From contig CADCBO010000014.1 in NCBI GenBank assembly GCA_902799685.1, positions 1 to 56,809 on the forward strand: 56,809 bases of DNA, written 5' to 3'. Source of the stretch: an uncultured Bacteroidales bacterium (GTDB taxonomy: Bacteria > Bacteroidota > Bacteroidia > Bacteroidales > Bacteroidaceae). The translations under genes and the position numbers were made by a program. Below are positions 34,510-43,658 of the stretch, one piece after another; position 1 is the first letter of the stretch, and the number at the start of each line of letters is the position of its first letter. The notes under the pieces were generated by a model. It saw only the letters and a program-made list of their open reading frames with translations. It did not search any database and was not told the DNA's origin.

Positions 34510-35832
34510 TTATTTCATCTTAATCCAGGCTCCAAGGTCTTTCCAGGTGGGCTTCTTGCCGTGCATGAACACGCCTACACGGAAGATGCGGCCGGCAAGC
34601 CATGTCATGAGCAGGAATGATATGTAAAGCACTACAAGCGATACTATTACCTGCCATGTGGGGATGCCGAACGGTATGCGGGCCATCATCACGATGGGCG
34701 ATGTGAACGGAATCATGGAGCACCAGAACACCATGTCCGAATTGGGATCATTCATCACGTTCATCATAACTATTATAGCCACAATGACAGGCATCATGAT
34801 GATTCCGTTGAACTGGGCTGCATCCTGCGGCGTATCGACGGCTGAACCTATTGCGGCATACATGGAGGCATAGAACAGGAATCCGCCTACAATGTAGAGC
34901 AACAATTCCAGGAACAGTCCTGCCAGATAACCTACATTGGTCAGTTTTGACATTATTCCTACAACCTCGGGATCGGATGCGGCCGATGCGGTAGCAGTCA
35001 TTGCATCCATACCTGAGTTGCCCATAATCATAGGCATTACGAATGCGCTGGCTCCTATTACAAGTACGGCCCAGATTACAATCTGCAGGGCGGCTACAAG
35101 TGCAATACCCAGTATCTTGCCCATCATAAGCTCAAACGGGGTGCATGATGTGACCATCACGTCCAGCACGCGGGTCTGTTTCTCGTCTATGACGGACTGC
35201 AATACCTGCTGGCCATATACGATAAGGATAAAGTAAAGCAGCATTCCCAATATGAGACCCATAGCCCATGAAGCCACTGTCGATGTCTCTTCCATGCCGC
35301 TTTCATCCTCCTGTCCGTTGTTCTTAAGTGTCTGCAGACCGTTTACACGAATGTTGGCATCGGCCAGGATCTGGTCAATGTTCTCTATGTCATAGCGGCT
35401 CAGGCGCTCGGTGCGCAGTATTCCCTGAATCTGGTTCTGGATATTCTCCTCAACGCTCATGGATGATGCGTCATTCAGTATGAACTGTATGTTCTGCGGG
35501 TTGTCCAGGACGTCACTGCCTATAACCAGTATGCCGTATGCAATGTCGGCATTGCTGTATTGTGTGCGGGCCTGGCCTACGGTCGTGCCCTCTCCCAGAA
35601 GCTTGAATTCAACGGTTTTGCCCGATGTGAGCTGTTTCCCGACAAACTGGTCCGTGGTGTTGTCGATAACCATCACATTCTTGGTGGATGAGCCTCCCTT
35701 CATCATCATGAAACCGGGGGCAACCATCATGGCTATCATAAACAGCGGGGTGAGCAGTGTGGTTATGATGAATGATTTTTTACGGACACGCTCCGTAAAC
35801 TCACGTTCTACAATAAGACCTATCTTGTTCAT
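34510..35832 (-). CDS. ABC-2 type transporter permease (NatB-like)
   Basis: 440-residue membrane protein: an N-terminal helix (~residues 20-42), an extracytoplasmic domain (~45-180; VMVIDNTTDQFVGKQLTSGK) and about six C-terminal helices (WAMGLILGMLLYFILIVYGQ, SMIPFTSPIVMMARIPFGIP). The layout matches NatB/YhaP-type permeases. It is encoded 12 bp after the ATPase at 35845-36771 and should form an exporter with it. The substrate is unknown; NatAB homologues extrude Na+ or other toxic compounds. It is the last gene of the minus-strand run starting at recJ. Confidence 0.88.
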   Translation of the reverse strand: MNKIGLIVEREFTERVRKKSFIITTLLTPLFMIAMMVAPGFMMMKGGSSTKNVMVIDNTTDQFVGKQLTSGKTVEFKLLGEGTTVGQARTQYSNADIAYGILVIGSDVLDNPQNIQFILNDASSMSVEENIQNQIQGILRTERLSRYDIENIDQILADANIRVNGLQTLKNNGQEDESGMEETSTVASWAMGLILGMLLYFILIVYGQQVLQSVIDEKQTRVLDVMVTSCTPFELMMGKILGIALVAALQIVIWAVLVIGASAFVMPMIMGNSGMDAMTATASAASDPEVVGIMSKLTNVGYLAGLFLELLLYIVGGFLFYASMYAAIGSAVDTPQDAAQFNGIIMMPVIVAIIVMMNVMNDPNSDMVFWCSMIPFTSPIVMMARIPFGIPTWQVIVSLVVLYISFLLMTWLAGRIFRVGVFMHGKKPTWKDLGAWIKMK

Positions 35833-35844
35833 ATCTGTACTGTT

Positions 35845-36771
35845 TTAAAGTGTACCGTTCACGGCACGGATGAATATATCGTTCATACTGGGAATGATCT
35901 CCTGGAAGGAACGCAGGGCCACATTGTCATTGAGTGAGCCTATGACCGAGCGCACATCGTCATCGGATGCGATGTGGATCTTCTGCTGGGTGTAACCTCC
36001 TATGAGTCCCTCAGGATCGCCAAGCAGGTTGGCCTTACCGCTTACTGCGGAATTGAACTGTTCCTGAGTGCCGTTGTATATTACCAGGAAGGTGTTGCCT
36101 CCTGCCTTGCGGCGGATCTCCTCTACTGAACCGGACAGAATGTTATGCGATTTGTTGATAAGCGTTATGTCATCACATATCTCCTCGACCGATTCCATGT
36201 TGTGGGTTGAGAATATCACTGTGGCACCGCGGTCACGCAAACCCAGAATCTCCTGCTTGAGCAGGTTTGCATTGATGGGGTCAAAACCGGAGAACGGCTC
36301 ATCGAATATGAGCAGTTTGGGCTCATGTACCACTGTGGCTATGAACTGCACTTTCTGTGCCATACCTTTTGAGAGGTCTTCAACCTTCTTGTCCCACCAT
36401 TCGATGATACCCAGACGGTCAAACCATTTGCGCAGTTTGTCTATGGCCTCAAACCTGCCCATGCCACGCATACGGGCAAAGAACACGGCTTGTTCGCCTA
36501 CCTTCATCTTTTTGTAGAGACCACGTTCCTCGGGCATATAGCCAATCTGGTAAATGTCATCGGGAGTGATTTCATGGTCTTCAAACCAGACTTTGCCGCA
36601 ATCGGGGATGGTCATGCGGTTCACTACGCGGATAAGTGTTGTCTTTCCGGCTCCGTTGGGGCCCAGCAGACCATAGATGGAGCCGCGTGGAATCTCCATC
36701 GACACATCGTCAAGAGCCTGGTGTCCGGTGTAGGTCTTGGACACGTGCTCGATTCTTAGAATTGGATCCAT
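35845..36771 (-). CDS. ABC transporter ATP-binding protein (NatA-like)
   Basis: 308 residues with a complete nucleotide-binding domain in the first ~220: Walker A GLLGPNGAGKTTLIR, signature LSKGMAQKVQ (a variant of LSGGQ), Walker B KLLIFDEPFSGFDP and the switch His in IFSTHNMES. A ~80-residue C-terminal accessory domain follows (FLVIYNGTQEQFNSAVSGKA), as in NatA and YhaQ-type ATPases. It pairs with the downstream ABC-2 permease gene. The upstream neighbour is an SGNH esterase gene 24 bp away on the same strand. Confidence 0.93.
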   Translation of the reverse strand: MDPILRIEHVSKTYTGHQALDDVSMEIPRGSIYGLLGPNGAGKTTLIRVVNRMTIPDCGKVWFEDHEITPDDIYQIGYMPEERGLYKKMKVGEQAVFFARMRGMGRFEAIDKLRKWFDRLGIIEWWDKKVEDLSKGMAQKVQFIATVVHEPKLLIFDEPFSGFDPINANLLKQEILGLRDRGATVIFSTHNMESVEEICDDITLINKSHNILSGSVEEIRRKAGGNTFLVIYNGTQEQFNSAVSGKANLLGDPEGLIGGYTQQKIHIASDDDVRSVIGSLNDNVALRSFQEIIPSMNDIFIRAVNGTL

Positions 36772-36795
36772 TTTCTTTTGATAAGGTTCTATTGA

Positions 36796-37449
36796 TTATT
36801 TTTTCTTTTTGTTGAATACGTTGTCAAAAATAATTTCGGCAATCATCTTCTCACCCTCCTCGTTGGGATGGATGGTGTCGGGGAAATATTGGCGCTTGCC
36901 CTGGAACGGGGTGTTAAGGTCAATCAGCGGCAGGTTCTCTTCCTGTGCCACCTCTTTGATGTAGGGTATCACTCCGTTGAATATCACGCTGTCGTTTATG
37001 CTCCAGGCATGGCCCATGGCGGGGACAGGCAGGCAAAGCCAGATCTTTGGCCTGGAGGGCAGGGCGCGGAAAGACTCTATCAGGGTCTTGAGGTCCTGTT
37101 TGAAGTGCTCCTGTTCCTTCCAGTTGTAAGGCTTGCTGTCATTTGTGCCAAGCTTGATCGTCACAATCTGGGGGTTGAATGTCAAGGCATCCTTGTAGGC
37201 CTGCTCGTTCATGTAAGGCATATCGGTACCCATCATGGTGGTGGTGCCGCTCACGCCAAAGTTGCGTACATCATATTTCTCTCCTAGCATGGAGCTGAGC
37301 ACGCCGGGATAAGCATCGTGCAGGCGGTCCTTGATGCCGTGGCCGTATGTGATGCTGTCACCTACGCAAGCCACGCGCACTGGCTCCTTCTGGCAGGCGT
37401 TGAATGCTATCAGTAATACTGACAGGATGATTAATGCTCTCTTTTTCAT
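36796..37449 (-). CDS. SGNH/GDSL-family esterase lipoprotein
   Basis: 217 residues with a lipoprotein signal (LIAFNAC, Cys19). The four SGNH blocks are visible: VACVGDSITYG (nucleophile Ser), NFGVSGTT (Gly), KLGTNDSKP (Asn) and PDTIHPNEEG (Asp and His). Members of this family with a signal peptide remove acetyl or acyl groups from carbohydrates, including sialic acids and xylan, or act as lysophospholipases. The substrate cannot be assigned. It overlaps the DAHP synthase gene by 4 bp (ATGA) despite having no apparent metabolic link. Confidence 0.9.
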   Translation of the reverse strand: MKKRALIILSVLLIAFNACQKEPVRVACVGDSITYGHGIKDRLHDAYPGVLSSMLGEKYDVRNFGVSGTTTMMGTDMPYMNEQAYKDALTFNPQIVTIKLGTNDSKPYNWKEQEHFKQDLKTLIESFRALPSRPKIWLCLPVPAMGHAWSINDSVIFNGVIPYIKEVAQEENLPLIDLNTPFQGKRQYFPDTIHPNEEGEKMIAEIIFDNVFNKKKK

Positions 37450-38525
37450 TTATTCGGTTTCTTGTTGTTTTCAATCTGACATCTTATGCTCTCGGCATGG
37501 ATGGTTTCAAAAAGCAGACGGATGAACTTGTCGTCAAGACCAAGCTCCTGTCCGCGGCCTGTAAGTATGTCCGAAATGGCATTGTAGCGGTCGGGTTGCA
37601 GTATGGCCAGGTTATGCAGGTTCTTGTATTCACCTATGCTGCCTGTGATACGGAAACGTTCGGCAAGGTCCTGTATCAGCTTGAGGTCTGTCTCTTCAAG
37701 CCTGGCGCGGAGAGGCTCCATGTACTCCAGGTCTGCCTGTGCCGGCTCACGGTGTAGAATGAGACGGCTTTCCAGTTCCTTGAATTGTTCAGGGGTGAGC
37801 TGCTGTGCCTTGTCACTCAAAGCCTGCTCAGGGTGGGGGTGTACCTCTATGAACAGTCCGTCGGCTTTCATGTCAAGTGCCATCTGTGCCAGATGCGGCA
37901 CAAGGTCGGCGCGTCCTGCCATATGACTGGGATCGCAGATAACCGGCAGCCCGGGGATGCGGCGGCGCAGCTCAATGGGTATCTGCCACTCAGGGGAGTA
38001 ACGGTAGATACGCTCGTTGTATGAACTGAACCCGCGGTGTATGGCTGCCATATGTTTGATTCCTGCGGCAGCCAGACGCTCAAAAGCCCCGATCCAAAGT
38101 TCCAGTTCGGCATTGATAGGATTCTTTACCAGTACCGGTATATCCGTGCCTCGCAGCGCATCGGCTATTTCCTGTACCGCAAAGGGGCTGGTGGTGGTGC
38201 GTGCGCCTATCCAGAGTATGTCAATGCCGGCTTTAAGTGCGGCTTCTACATGACGGGTGTTGGCCACTTCGGTAGTGACAGCCATCCCGGTCTCTTTCCT
38301 GACACGGCGCAGCCAATCAAGAGCCTGCTCTCCTGCACCCTCAAAGTTGCCCGGACGGGTGCGCGGTTTCCAGACTCCGACGCGGAACACCTTTACTCCC
38401 TGTTGTGCCAGACTGTGGGCGCATTCCAGCACCTGAGTCTCAGACTCGGCACTGCATGGACCGGCTATCATGGCGCATCGGCCCGGCTGGGCATCAAGCA
38501 ATTCTATCTTTTCTGTCTTAATCAT
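37446..38525 (-). CDS. Bifunctional 3-deoxy-7-phosphoheptulonate synthase / chorismate mutase
   Basis: 359 residues. Residues ~1-260 are a DAHP synthase of the type I-beta/Kdo8P-synthase-like group (MIAGPCSAESETQVLE, FRVGVWKPRTRPGNFEGAGE, PVLVKNPINAELELWIGA, GLPVICDPSHMAGRADLVPH, DGLFIEVHPHPEQALSDKAQ). Residues ~265-359 are a chorismate mutase of the AroQ helical type (MEPLRARLEETDLKLIQDLA, RFRITGSIGEYK), fused at the C-terminus as in many Bacteroidetes. It joins the first step of the shikimate pathway to the first step towards Phe and Tyr, so feedback through the mutase domain is plausible. Overlaps of 4 bp with recQ upstream and the esterase downstream suggest coupled translation. Confidence 0.95.
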   Translation of the reverse strand: MIKTEKIELLDAQPGRCAMIAGPCSAESETQVLECAHSLAQQGVKVFRVGVWKPRTRPGNFEGAGEQALDWLRRVRKETGMAVTTEVANTRHVEAALKAGIDILWIGARTTTSPFAVQEIADALRGTDIPVLVKNPINAELELWIGAFERLAAAGIKHMAAIHRGFSSYNERIYRYSPEWQIPIELRRRIPGLPVICDPSHMAGRADLVPHLAQMALDMKADGLFIEVHPHPEQALSDKAQQLTPEQFKELESRLILHREPAQADLEYMEPLRARLEETDLKLIQDLAERFRITGSIGEYKNLHNLAILQPDRYNAISDILTGRGQELGLDDKFIRLLFETIHAESIRCQIENNKKPNK

Positions 38526-40414
38526 TTCTGGGCAAAAACTTTTCCGTCCCTCATCAGTATATGGCCTTCATCAACCATATAATGCAGGACCTGGTCTATC
38601 TTTTTACGGTCATAATGCAATGTATATACTTTCTGCGGATTGTCGGGGTTGTTATGGAACGTGTCCAGGACATCGCTCATTATGGCATCACGCTCACCCC
38701 GAGACAGTTCGCCCTGCACCTTCTCTTGGCATAGGTCACAGCACATGCAGGGCTTGTTCTGATGCTCGCCGAAATATTTGAGCAGTATGGCGCTTCGGCA
38801 TCCTGTCTCACGTGTGACGTAATCCATCATTGCACCTATGCGCTCTTTGAATTCCTCCTTGCGCTGGCGATACACCTCCGGATCAAAGCGCAGCAGTTCA
38901 GTGTCTATGCGCTCACGCGTCCAGGTTATGATGGGGGTGCGGCGTTCCGGGACGTATCGTACCACTCCCTGGCTCTGCAGGTTCATAAGGGTTTTGTAAA
39001 GTTTGTCGCGGTCTATTCCGGCACGGGCGCAGATAAGTTGCTCGTCTATATAGGCATAGTCAGTGAATATGCCGCTGTACAGACGCAGGATGATGTTCAT
39101 CACATTCTCGGTGACGTGGTCCTGATGCAGGCGGTACAGGTCATCGCGCCCGGCTGTAAAGAGCAGACGTGCGGAGTATTCCATCTCATCCACATATTCT
39201 ATGTATCCCATCCTGGTAAGGATACGCAAGGCACTGTCGGTTGGGATTACGGGCAGTGAGAAATGCTGGCAGAACTCTCCAAGCGAGAATGCGTAGGTGC
39301 AGCCTCGACCGTCGCCTACCGCCATTTCGTGATAGTAGCCCAGCTTTTCATAGACATCGCGTATGTAATCCTCCTTTGGAAACGTGTCGCTGATGCGTTT
39401 GCTCACAATACGCTTGTCGCCCGGTGAATGCAGCAGCACTGCGTATGACCGCAGCCCGTCACGTCCGGCACGGCCCGCCTCCTGGAAATATGCCTCTATG
39501 GAATTGGGAATGTCCATGTGTACGACGGTGCGTACATCGGGCTTGTCAATTCCCATACCGAATGCGTTGGTGGCTACCACTACACGATAAAGGTCTTGAG
39601 TCCATGCGCGCTGGCGCTCATCCTTAACCGTTGGCTCCAACCCTGCGTGATAGAATGTGGCGGGAATGCCCTCATTGTTCAGGAAATCCGATATCTCCTT
39701 GGTCTGGGCGCGGTTGCGGACATATACTATGCCTGTGCCGGGTACGCATTCCAGTATATGCTTGAGTTCCATCAGCTTGTTCTCGGTCTTACGGACTACG
39801 TATGACAGGTTCTCGCGGAAGAAACTCATGCGTATCACGTTCTTCTCGCGGAATTCCAGCTTGTCCTGTATGTCATCGGTTACCCTGGGGGTGGCGGTGG
39901 CAGTAAGCGCAAGCACCGGTACGTCTGGCATTTCTTTGCGTATATCGGCTATGCACAGGTATGACGGGCGGAAATCATAGCCCCATTGCGATATGCAGTG
40001 TGATTCATCCACTGTGAGCAGGCATACCTTGACGTGGCGGAGCTTGGTCCTGAACAGCTCTGACTGAAGACGTTCAGGTGATACGTACAGGAACTTGTAG
40101 CCACCGAAAATGCAGTTCTCCATGACCGCGATTATCTCCTCACGTTTCATTCCGGTGTGTATGGCGGCGGCCTTGATGCCGTGTTCGCGCAGGTTACGCA
40201 CCTGGTCCTTCATGAGGGCTATGAGCGGTGTGATAACCAGGCATACGCCATCCATAGCCAGTGCAGGCACCTGGAACGTGATGCTCTTGCCGCCTCCGGT
40301 AGGCATGAGCCCCAGTGTGTCACGACCGCTCCCGATACTCTCAATAATCTGCTCCTGGATGCCGCGGAAACTGTCGTAGCCCCAGTATTGCTTGAGAATA
40401 TCCAGATAGGTCAT
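38522..40414 (-). CDS. recQ: ATP-dependent DNA helicase, RecQ family
   Basis: 630 residues. The helicase core shows Walker A GLMPTGGGKSITFQ, the DEAD-like box TVDESHCISQWGYDFRPSYL (DESH instead of the commoner DEAH), ALTATATPRV, GIVYVRNRAQTKE, and VATNAFGMGIDKPDVR with the arginine-finger segment QEAGRAGRDG. The RQC zinc-binding cysteines occur near residues ~545-575 (CRSAILLKYF..., CMCCDLC). The protein ends about 60 residues later, with no recognisable HRDC domain. It unwinds DNA for repair and recombination. It lies 8 bp after recJ, and RecQ and RecJ are known to cooperate in end resection, so this pairing is functionally sensible. Confidence 0.95.
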   Translation of the reverse strand: MTYLDILKQYWGYDSFRGIQEQIIESIGSGRDTLGLMPTGGGKSITFQVPALAMDGVCLVITPLIALMKDQVRNLREHGIKAAAIHTGMKREEIIAVMENCIFGGYKFLYVSPERLQSELFRTKLRHVKVCLLTVDESHCISQWGYDFRPSYLCIADIRKEMPDVPVLALTATATPRVTDDIQDKLEFREKNVIRMSFFRENLSYVVRKTENKLMELKHILECVPGTGIVYVRNRAQTKEISDFLNNEGIPATFYHAGLEPTVKDERQRAWTQDLYRVVVATNAFGMGIDKPDVRTVVHMDIPNSIEAYFQEAGRAGRDGLRSYAVLLHSPGDKRIVSKRISDTFPKEDYIRDVYEKLGYYHEMAVGDGRGCTYAFSLGEFCQHFSLPVIPTDSALRILTRMGYIEYVDEMEYSARLLFTAGRDDLYRLHQDHVTENVMNIILRLYSGIFTDYAYIDEQLICARAGIDRDKLYKTLMNLQSQGVVRYVPERRTPIITWTRERIDTELLRFDPEVYRQRKEEFKERIGAMMDYVTRETGCRSAILLKYFGEHQNKPCMCCDLCQEKVQGELSRGERDAIMSDVLDTFHNNPDNPQKVYTLHYDRKKIDQVLHYMVDEGHILMRDGKVFAQK

Positions 40415-40422
40415 AATCCCGG

Positions 40423-42156
40423 TCAGGCTTTGGTATCGGGGGTGTTGGGTTTGATGCTCTCTATCTGCAGCAGAACCTCTCCCTGCTTGAAGTTGTTCTC
40501 CTCGATGGTATAGCAGATGTCGAATGAACGTTTGGTCTTGATGTAGTTCACGTATGAACTCTGACCAAACGCTATGCCGTTGAGAGGATGGCCGCTCTTG
40601 CTGTCTATCAGCTCCAGTTTTATGTGCTCGTGTCCACGGCCCACAACCTTGCTGGTTCCATAGTCATAGACATTCCGTGTACGGAAAATTGGTTTATGGT
40701 TATCGGGACCGAACGGCTGGAATTTCTTTAGGTCGCGGAAGAACTTGGGCGTGATGTCCTTGAAGTCCAGGTCGGCGTCAATGTCTATCGATGCCTCTAT
40801 CTGGTCAGGCTCTATATGGGTTGACACATACTCCTCAAAGCGACGCTTGAACTCCTCGACGTTCTCCACCTTGAGCGAGAGTCCGGCGGCGTAGGTGTGT
40901 CCGCCAAAGTTCTCCAGCAGGTCCTTGCAGCTTTCGATGGCCTTATATACGTCAAATCCCGATACTGAACGTGCTGAACCTGTAGCAAGCTCTCCTGTCT
41001 TGGTAAGTACTACCGCAGGCTTGTAGAACACCTCGGTCAGACGCGATGCCACTATGCCTATAACACCGCGTTTCCACTCGGCGTTGTAAAGCACGATTGC
41101 ATGGCGGTTTTCGCCGTCCTCAAGGTTGGTGACAATCTTGTTGGCCTCTTCGGTCATCTCCTTGTCATCCTTCTTGCGGTCATCGTTCTCCTGGTCTATT
41201 CGTTCGGCAAGTTCAAGGGCACGGCCAAAGTCTTTCTCAACCATCAGGTCAACTGCCTTCTTGCCACTGCTCATGCGTCCGGCGGCATTCAGGCGCGGTC
41301 CAATCTTGAATACTATATCGTTTATGGTCAGGTTCTTGTCTCCCAGTTTGCATACCTGAATGATAGCTTTAAGCCCTGTGCAAGGGTTGCTGTTCAACTG
41401 CTCCAGACCGTAATGTGTAAGCACGCGGTTTTCGCCCATGATAGGCACTATGTCCGATGCCGTGCTCACAGCCACCAGGTCCAGGCTGGGCAGAAGCTCG
41501 CTGAACGGAATGCCGTTGTCAAGCGCGTATGCCTGCATCAGTTTGAATCCCACGCCGCAGCCTGACAGGTGTTTGAACGGGTAGGTGGAGTCAAAACGCT
41601 TGGCGTTCAGGATGGCTACTGCAGGGGGCAGTTCTTCATCGGGTACATGATGGTCGCATACTATGAAGTCTATGCCTTTTTCCTTGGCGTAAGCTATCTC
41701 CTGTATGGCCTTGATGCCGCAGTCAAGCACGATTACCAGTTTTACGCCAGTCTCATAGGCGTAATCCACACCCTGCTCCGACACGCCGTAACCCTCGTTG
41801 TAACGGTCCGGAATGTAGTAGTCCAGATTGTCGTAATCCCTTTTAAGGAAATTGTACACCAACGCAACGGCGGTGGTGCCGTCCACGTCATAATCACCGT
41901 AAACCAGAATGCGCTCGCCGCGCTCAATGGCGCTGTTGATACGTGCTACCGCCTTGTCCATGTCGTCCATGAGCCAAGGGTCAAGCAGCTCGTTCAGTTG
42001 CGGGTTAAAGAATTTCTGTACTTCGGTTTTGTTCGTTATGCCTCTCTCAATCAAGAGCTTACAGAGTATCGGGCTTATGCCTACAGCTTTTGACAATTCA
42101 TTGGCTGCCTCTGTCATCTCCGGGGTGGGGGACGCAAAGTTCCATCTGAAGTTCAT
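40423..42156 (-). CDS. recJ: Single-stranded-DNA-specific exonuclease RecJ
   Basis: 577 residues. DHH-family motifs are clear: ILVYGDYDVDGTTAVALVYN, VIVLDCGIKA, FIVCDHHVPDEELPPAVAIL, and LSGCGVGFKLMQA. The DHHA1 domain follows with RLNAAGRMSSGKKAVDLM and GSARSVSGFDVYKAIESCKD, then FGGHTYAAGLSL. The C-terminal OB-like region ends with LLQIESIKPN. It digests single-stranded DNA 5' to 3' in recombination and repair. It is the first gene of a long minus-strand run and has its own promoter-like box about 110 bp upstream. Confidence 0.96.
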   Translation of the reverse strand: MNFRWNFASPTPEMTEAANELSKAVGISPILCKLLIERGITNKTEVQKFFNPQLNELLDPWLMDDMDKAVARINSAIERGERILVYGDYDVDGTTAVALVYNFLKRDYDNLDYYIPDRYNEGYGVSEQGVDYAYETGVKLVIVLDCGIKAIQEIAYAKEKGIDFIVCDHHVPDEELPPAVAILNAKRFDSTYPFKHLSGCGVGFKLMQAYALDNGIPFSELLPSLDLVAVSTASDIVPIMGENRVLTHYGLEQLNSNPCTGLKAIIQVCKLGDKNLTINDIVFKIGPRLNAAGRMSSGKKAVDLMVEKDFGRALELAERIDQENDDRKKDDKEMTEEANKIVTNLEDGENRHAIVLYNAEWKRGVIGIVASRLTEVFYKPAVVLTKTGELATGSARSVSGFDVYKAIESCKDLLENFGGHTYAAGLSLKVENVEEFKRRFEEYVSTHIEPDQIEASIDIDADLDFKDITPKFFRDLKKFQPFGPDNHKPIFRTRNVYDYGTSKVVGRGHEHIKLELIDSKSGHPLNGIAFGQSSYVNYIKTKRSFDICYTIEENNFKQGEVLLQIESIKPNTPDTKA

Positions 42157-42265
42157 TATTTATGTTATTTTTTATTTTATTCATATTGAGTAGTTTATGT
42201 GGCCTGTCAGTTCTGTTGCCGCTATTCCGGGCGGTGTCGCTTCAAGACCGGTTTATTCCAAACTG

Positions 42266-42273
42266 CAAAGTTA
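42266..42273 (-). promoter_or_regulatory. Putative -7 box of the recJ operon
   Basis: The minus strand reads TAACTTTG, an exact TAnnTTTG match, with an ATTG about 21 bp further upstream. The predicted leader is about 100 nt. The 42157-42404 gap otherwise holds only this promoter and the peptidase terminator. Confidence 0.55.
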
Positions 42274-42346
42274 AGAAACCGCTTTATTATTGTCAATAGA
42301 GAGTTGCTAATTATTAGTAAGTATTTTTAAAGTATGTGCATAAAGA

Positions 42347-42378
42347 ACGGCAGGAACGCTGAAATACGTCCCTGCCGT
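42347..42378 (-). terminator. Terminator of the C1 peptidase gene
   Basis: Arms 42347-42358 and 42367-42378 (ACGGCAGGAACG / CGTCCCTGCCGT) pair over 12 bp with one mismatch around an 8-nt loop. On the minus strand the hairpin is followed by TTCTTTAT. It lies 27 bp after the peptidase stop codon. Confidence 0.7.
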
Positions 42379-42404
42379 CATTCTGTCACAATGGAAACTT
42401 TCGT

Positions 42405-43532
42405 TTATTTTATACCCAGTTTCTTCTTGATGTCCTTAGGCAGGGCATCCTTGTGAACCAGGATGTTGATGGTCTTAAGTGCAACGTATGCATCGCTGGC
42501 GTACCATATACCGTTGTTTCCGGCGGTGGTGTTCCATGAGTTCTTTACCATGAAATACTCCTTGCCGTTCTGGTCCTTGGCAATTCCGAATATCTGCATG
42601 CCGTGGTCGTCGGTGGTCTCCCAGTTGTCATAACCTTCCTGGCGCAACTCCTGGGTAATCTCTTTTTCCTGTCCGGGCTCACGCAGAATCTTGTTCTCCT
42701 TGTCCTCATCGGTGGGGACTACGCAGATGGCGGGTTTGGCGCGCAGGAATCCGGTCTCGGAGACATCGGCACCCCATGCGAATGTGTATCCGGTCTTAAT
42801 CGCATTGTGCATTACGGCCATGAATTCGTCAAGCGGCAGGTTGTAGGAGAGGCCCCAGCGCCAGTTGTCCTGGATCTCAATGATAAACTGCTCATAGAAA
42901 GGATGGTGTGTGAATGAAGTTAGTGAAACATAGTCATCCATATTCAGACCAAGTGATTCTGCATATGACTTGGGAGTATATTCCTTGCCGTTGTAAGTGA
43001 ATTTCTCAGGGCATTCGCCAATATAGGCGTCGTAGATTCCGGAGAATCCTTTCTGCCATACATCACTCAGTTTTTTGAGATTGCTCTTGGACAGTGCATC
43101 CACGTACGCTTTTGCAACGGCGGTAAGCTCAGTGTGGTTGATGCGGTCGCTCTTGTACATGATGCCAGGCATAACCTCCTGCGGAACCATTCCGTAGTTC
43201 TTCCAGCAATATACCACGTCATAAAAACTGCCGCCCTGTGCAAACTCTATGTCACCGTGCAGACGTACGGCTGCCTTGGCGCGATCCTCCATGGTCTTGT
43301 GTACCACGAACATCTCGGCCAGGTCATGCTCGCCCTTGCCCAGACGCAGCAATTCTGACTCAAAGAAGCCTATTGATGAGAATGACCAGCAGGTTCCGGA
43401 ATTAGCCTGGTCCTTAACCGGAGTGATGGCCAGAGAATCAACTGTTGTAAATGCATAGCCCTTTTTTTCGTCCTGGGCAGAAACACCTGCACAGAATAGT
43501 GCTGATAAAGCGATGATGAATATCTTTTTCAT
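42405..43532 (-). CDS. Secreted C1-family cysteine peptidase (bleomycin hydrolase/PepC-like)
   Basis: 375 residues with a signal peptide (MKKIFIIALSALFCAGVSAQ). Papain-fold catalytic residues are visible: VKDQANSGTCWSFSSIGFFE (Cys48), TTDDHGMQIFGIA (His) and YFMVKNSWNTTAG (Asn). The segment QGGSFYDVVYCWKNYGMVPQ is typical of aminopeptidase C. The length is shorter than cytoplasmic PepC (~450), and the export signal suggests periplasmic peptide trimming. It is monocistronic, with its own promoter and terminator. Confidence 0.92.
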   Translation of the reverse strand: MKKIFIIALSALFCAGVSAQDEKKGYAFTTVDSLAITPVKDQANSGTCWSFSSIGFFESELLRLGKGEHDLAEMFVVHKTMEDRAKAAVRLHGDIEFAQGGSFYDVVYCWKNYGMVPQEVMPGIMYKSDRINHTELTAVAKAYVDALSKSNLKKLSDVWQKGFSGIYDAYIGECPEKFTYNGKEYTPKSYAESLGLNMDDYVSLTSFTHHPFYEQFIIEIQDNWRWGLSYNLPLDEFMAVMHNAIKTGYTFAWGADVSETGFLRAKPAICVVPTDEDKENKILREPGQEKEITQELRQEGYDNWETTDDHGMQIFGIAKDQNGKEYFMVKNSWNTTAGNNGIWYASDAYVALKTINILVHKDALPKDIKKKLGIK

Positions 43533-43566
43533 ACTTATAAATAATGATTTTTGCTCTTAGTGACGC

Positions 43567-43597
43567 CAAATTTATTCTTTTTGCTTCATTCGGCAAA
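43567..43597 (-). promoter_or_regulatory. Promoter of the C1 peptidase gene
   Basis: On the minus strand a TTTG (43594-43597) and TAAATTTG (43567-43574) are separated by 19 bp, matching both elements of the Bacteroidetes promoter consensus. The leader would be about 30 nt. Confidence 0.65.
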
Positions 43598-43658
43598 GCG
43601 GATAGGCCGAAAAACACTATCTTCGCGGTATAATATAAATAAACAGATTCAGAAAACA

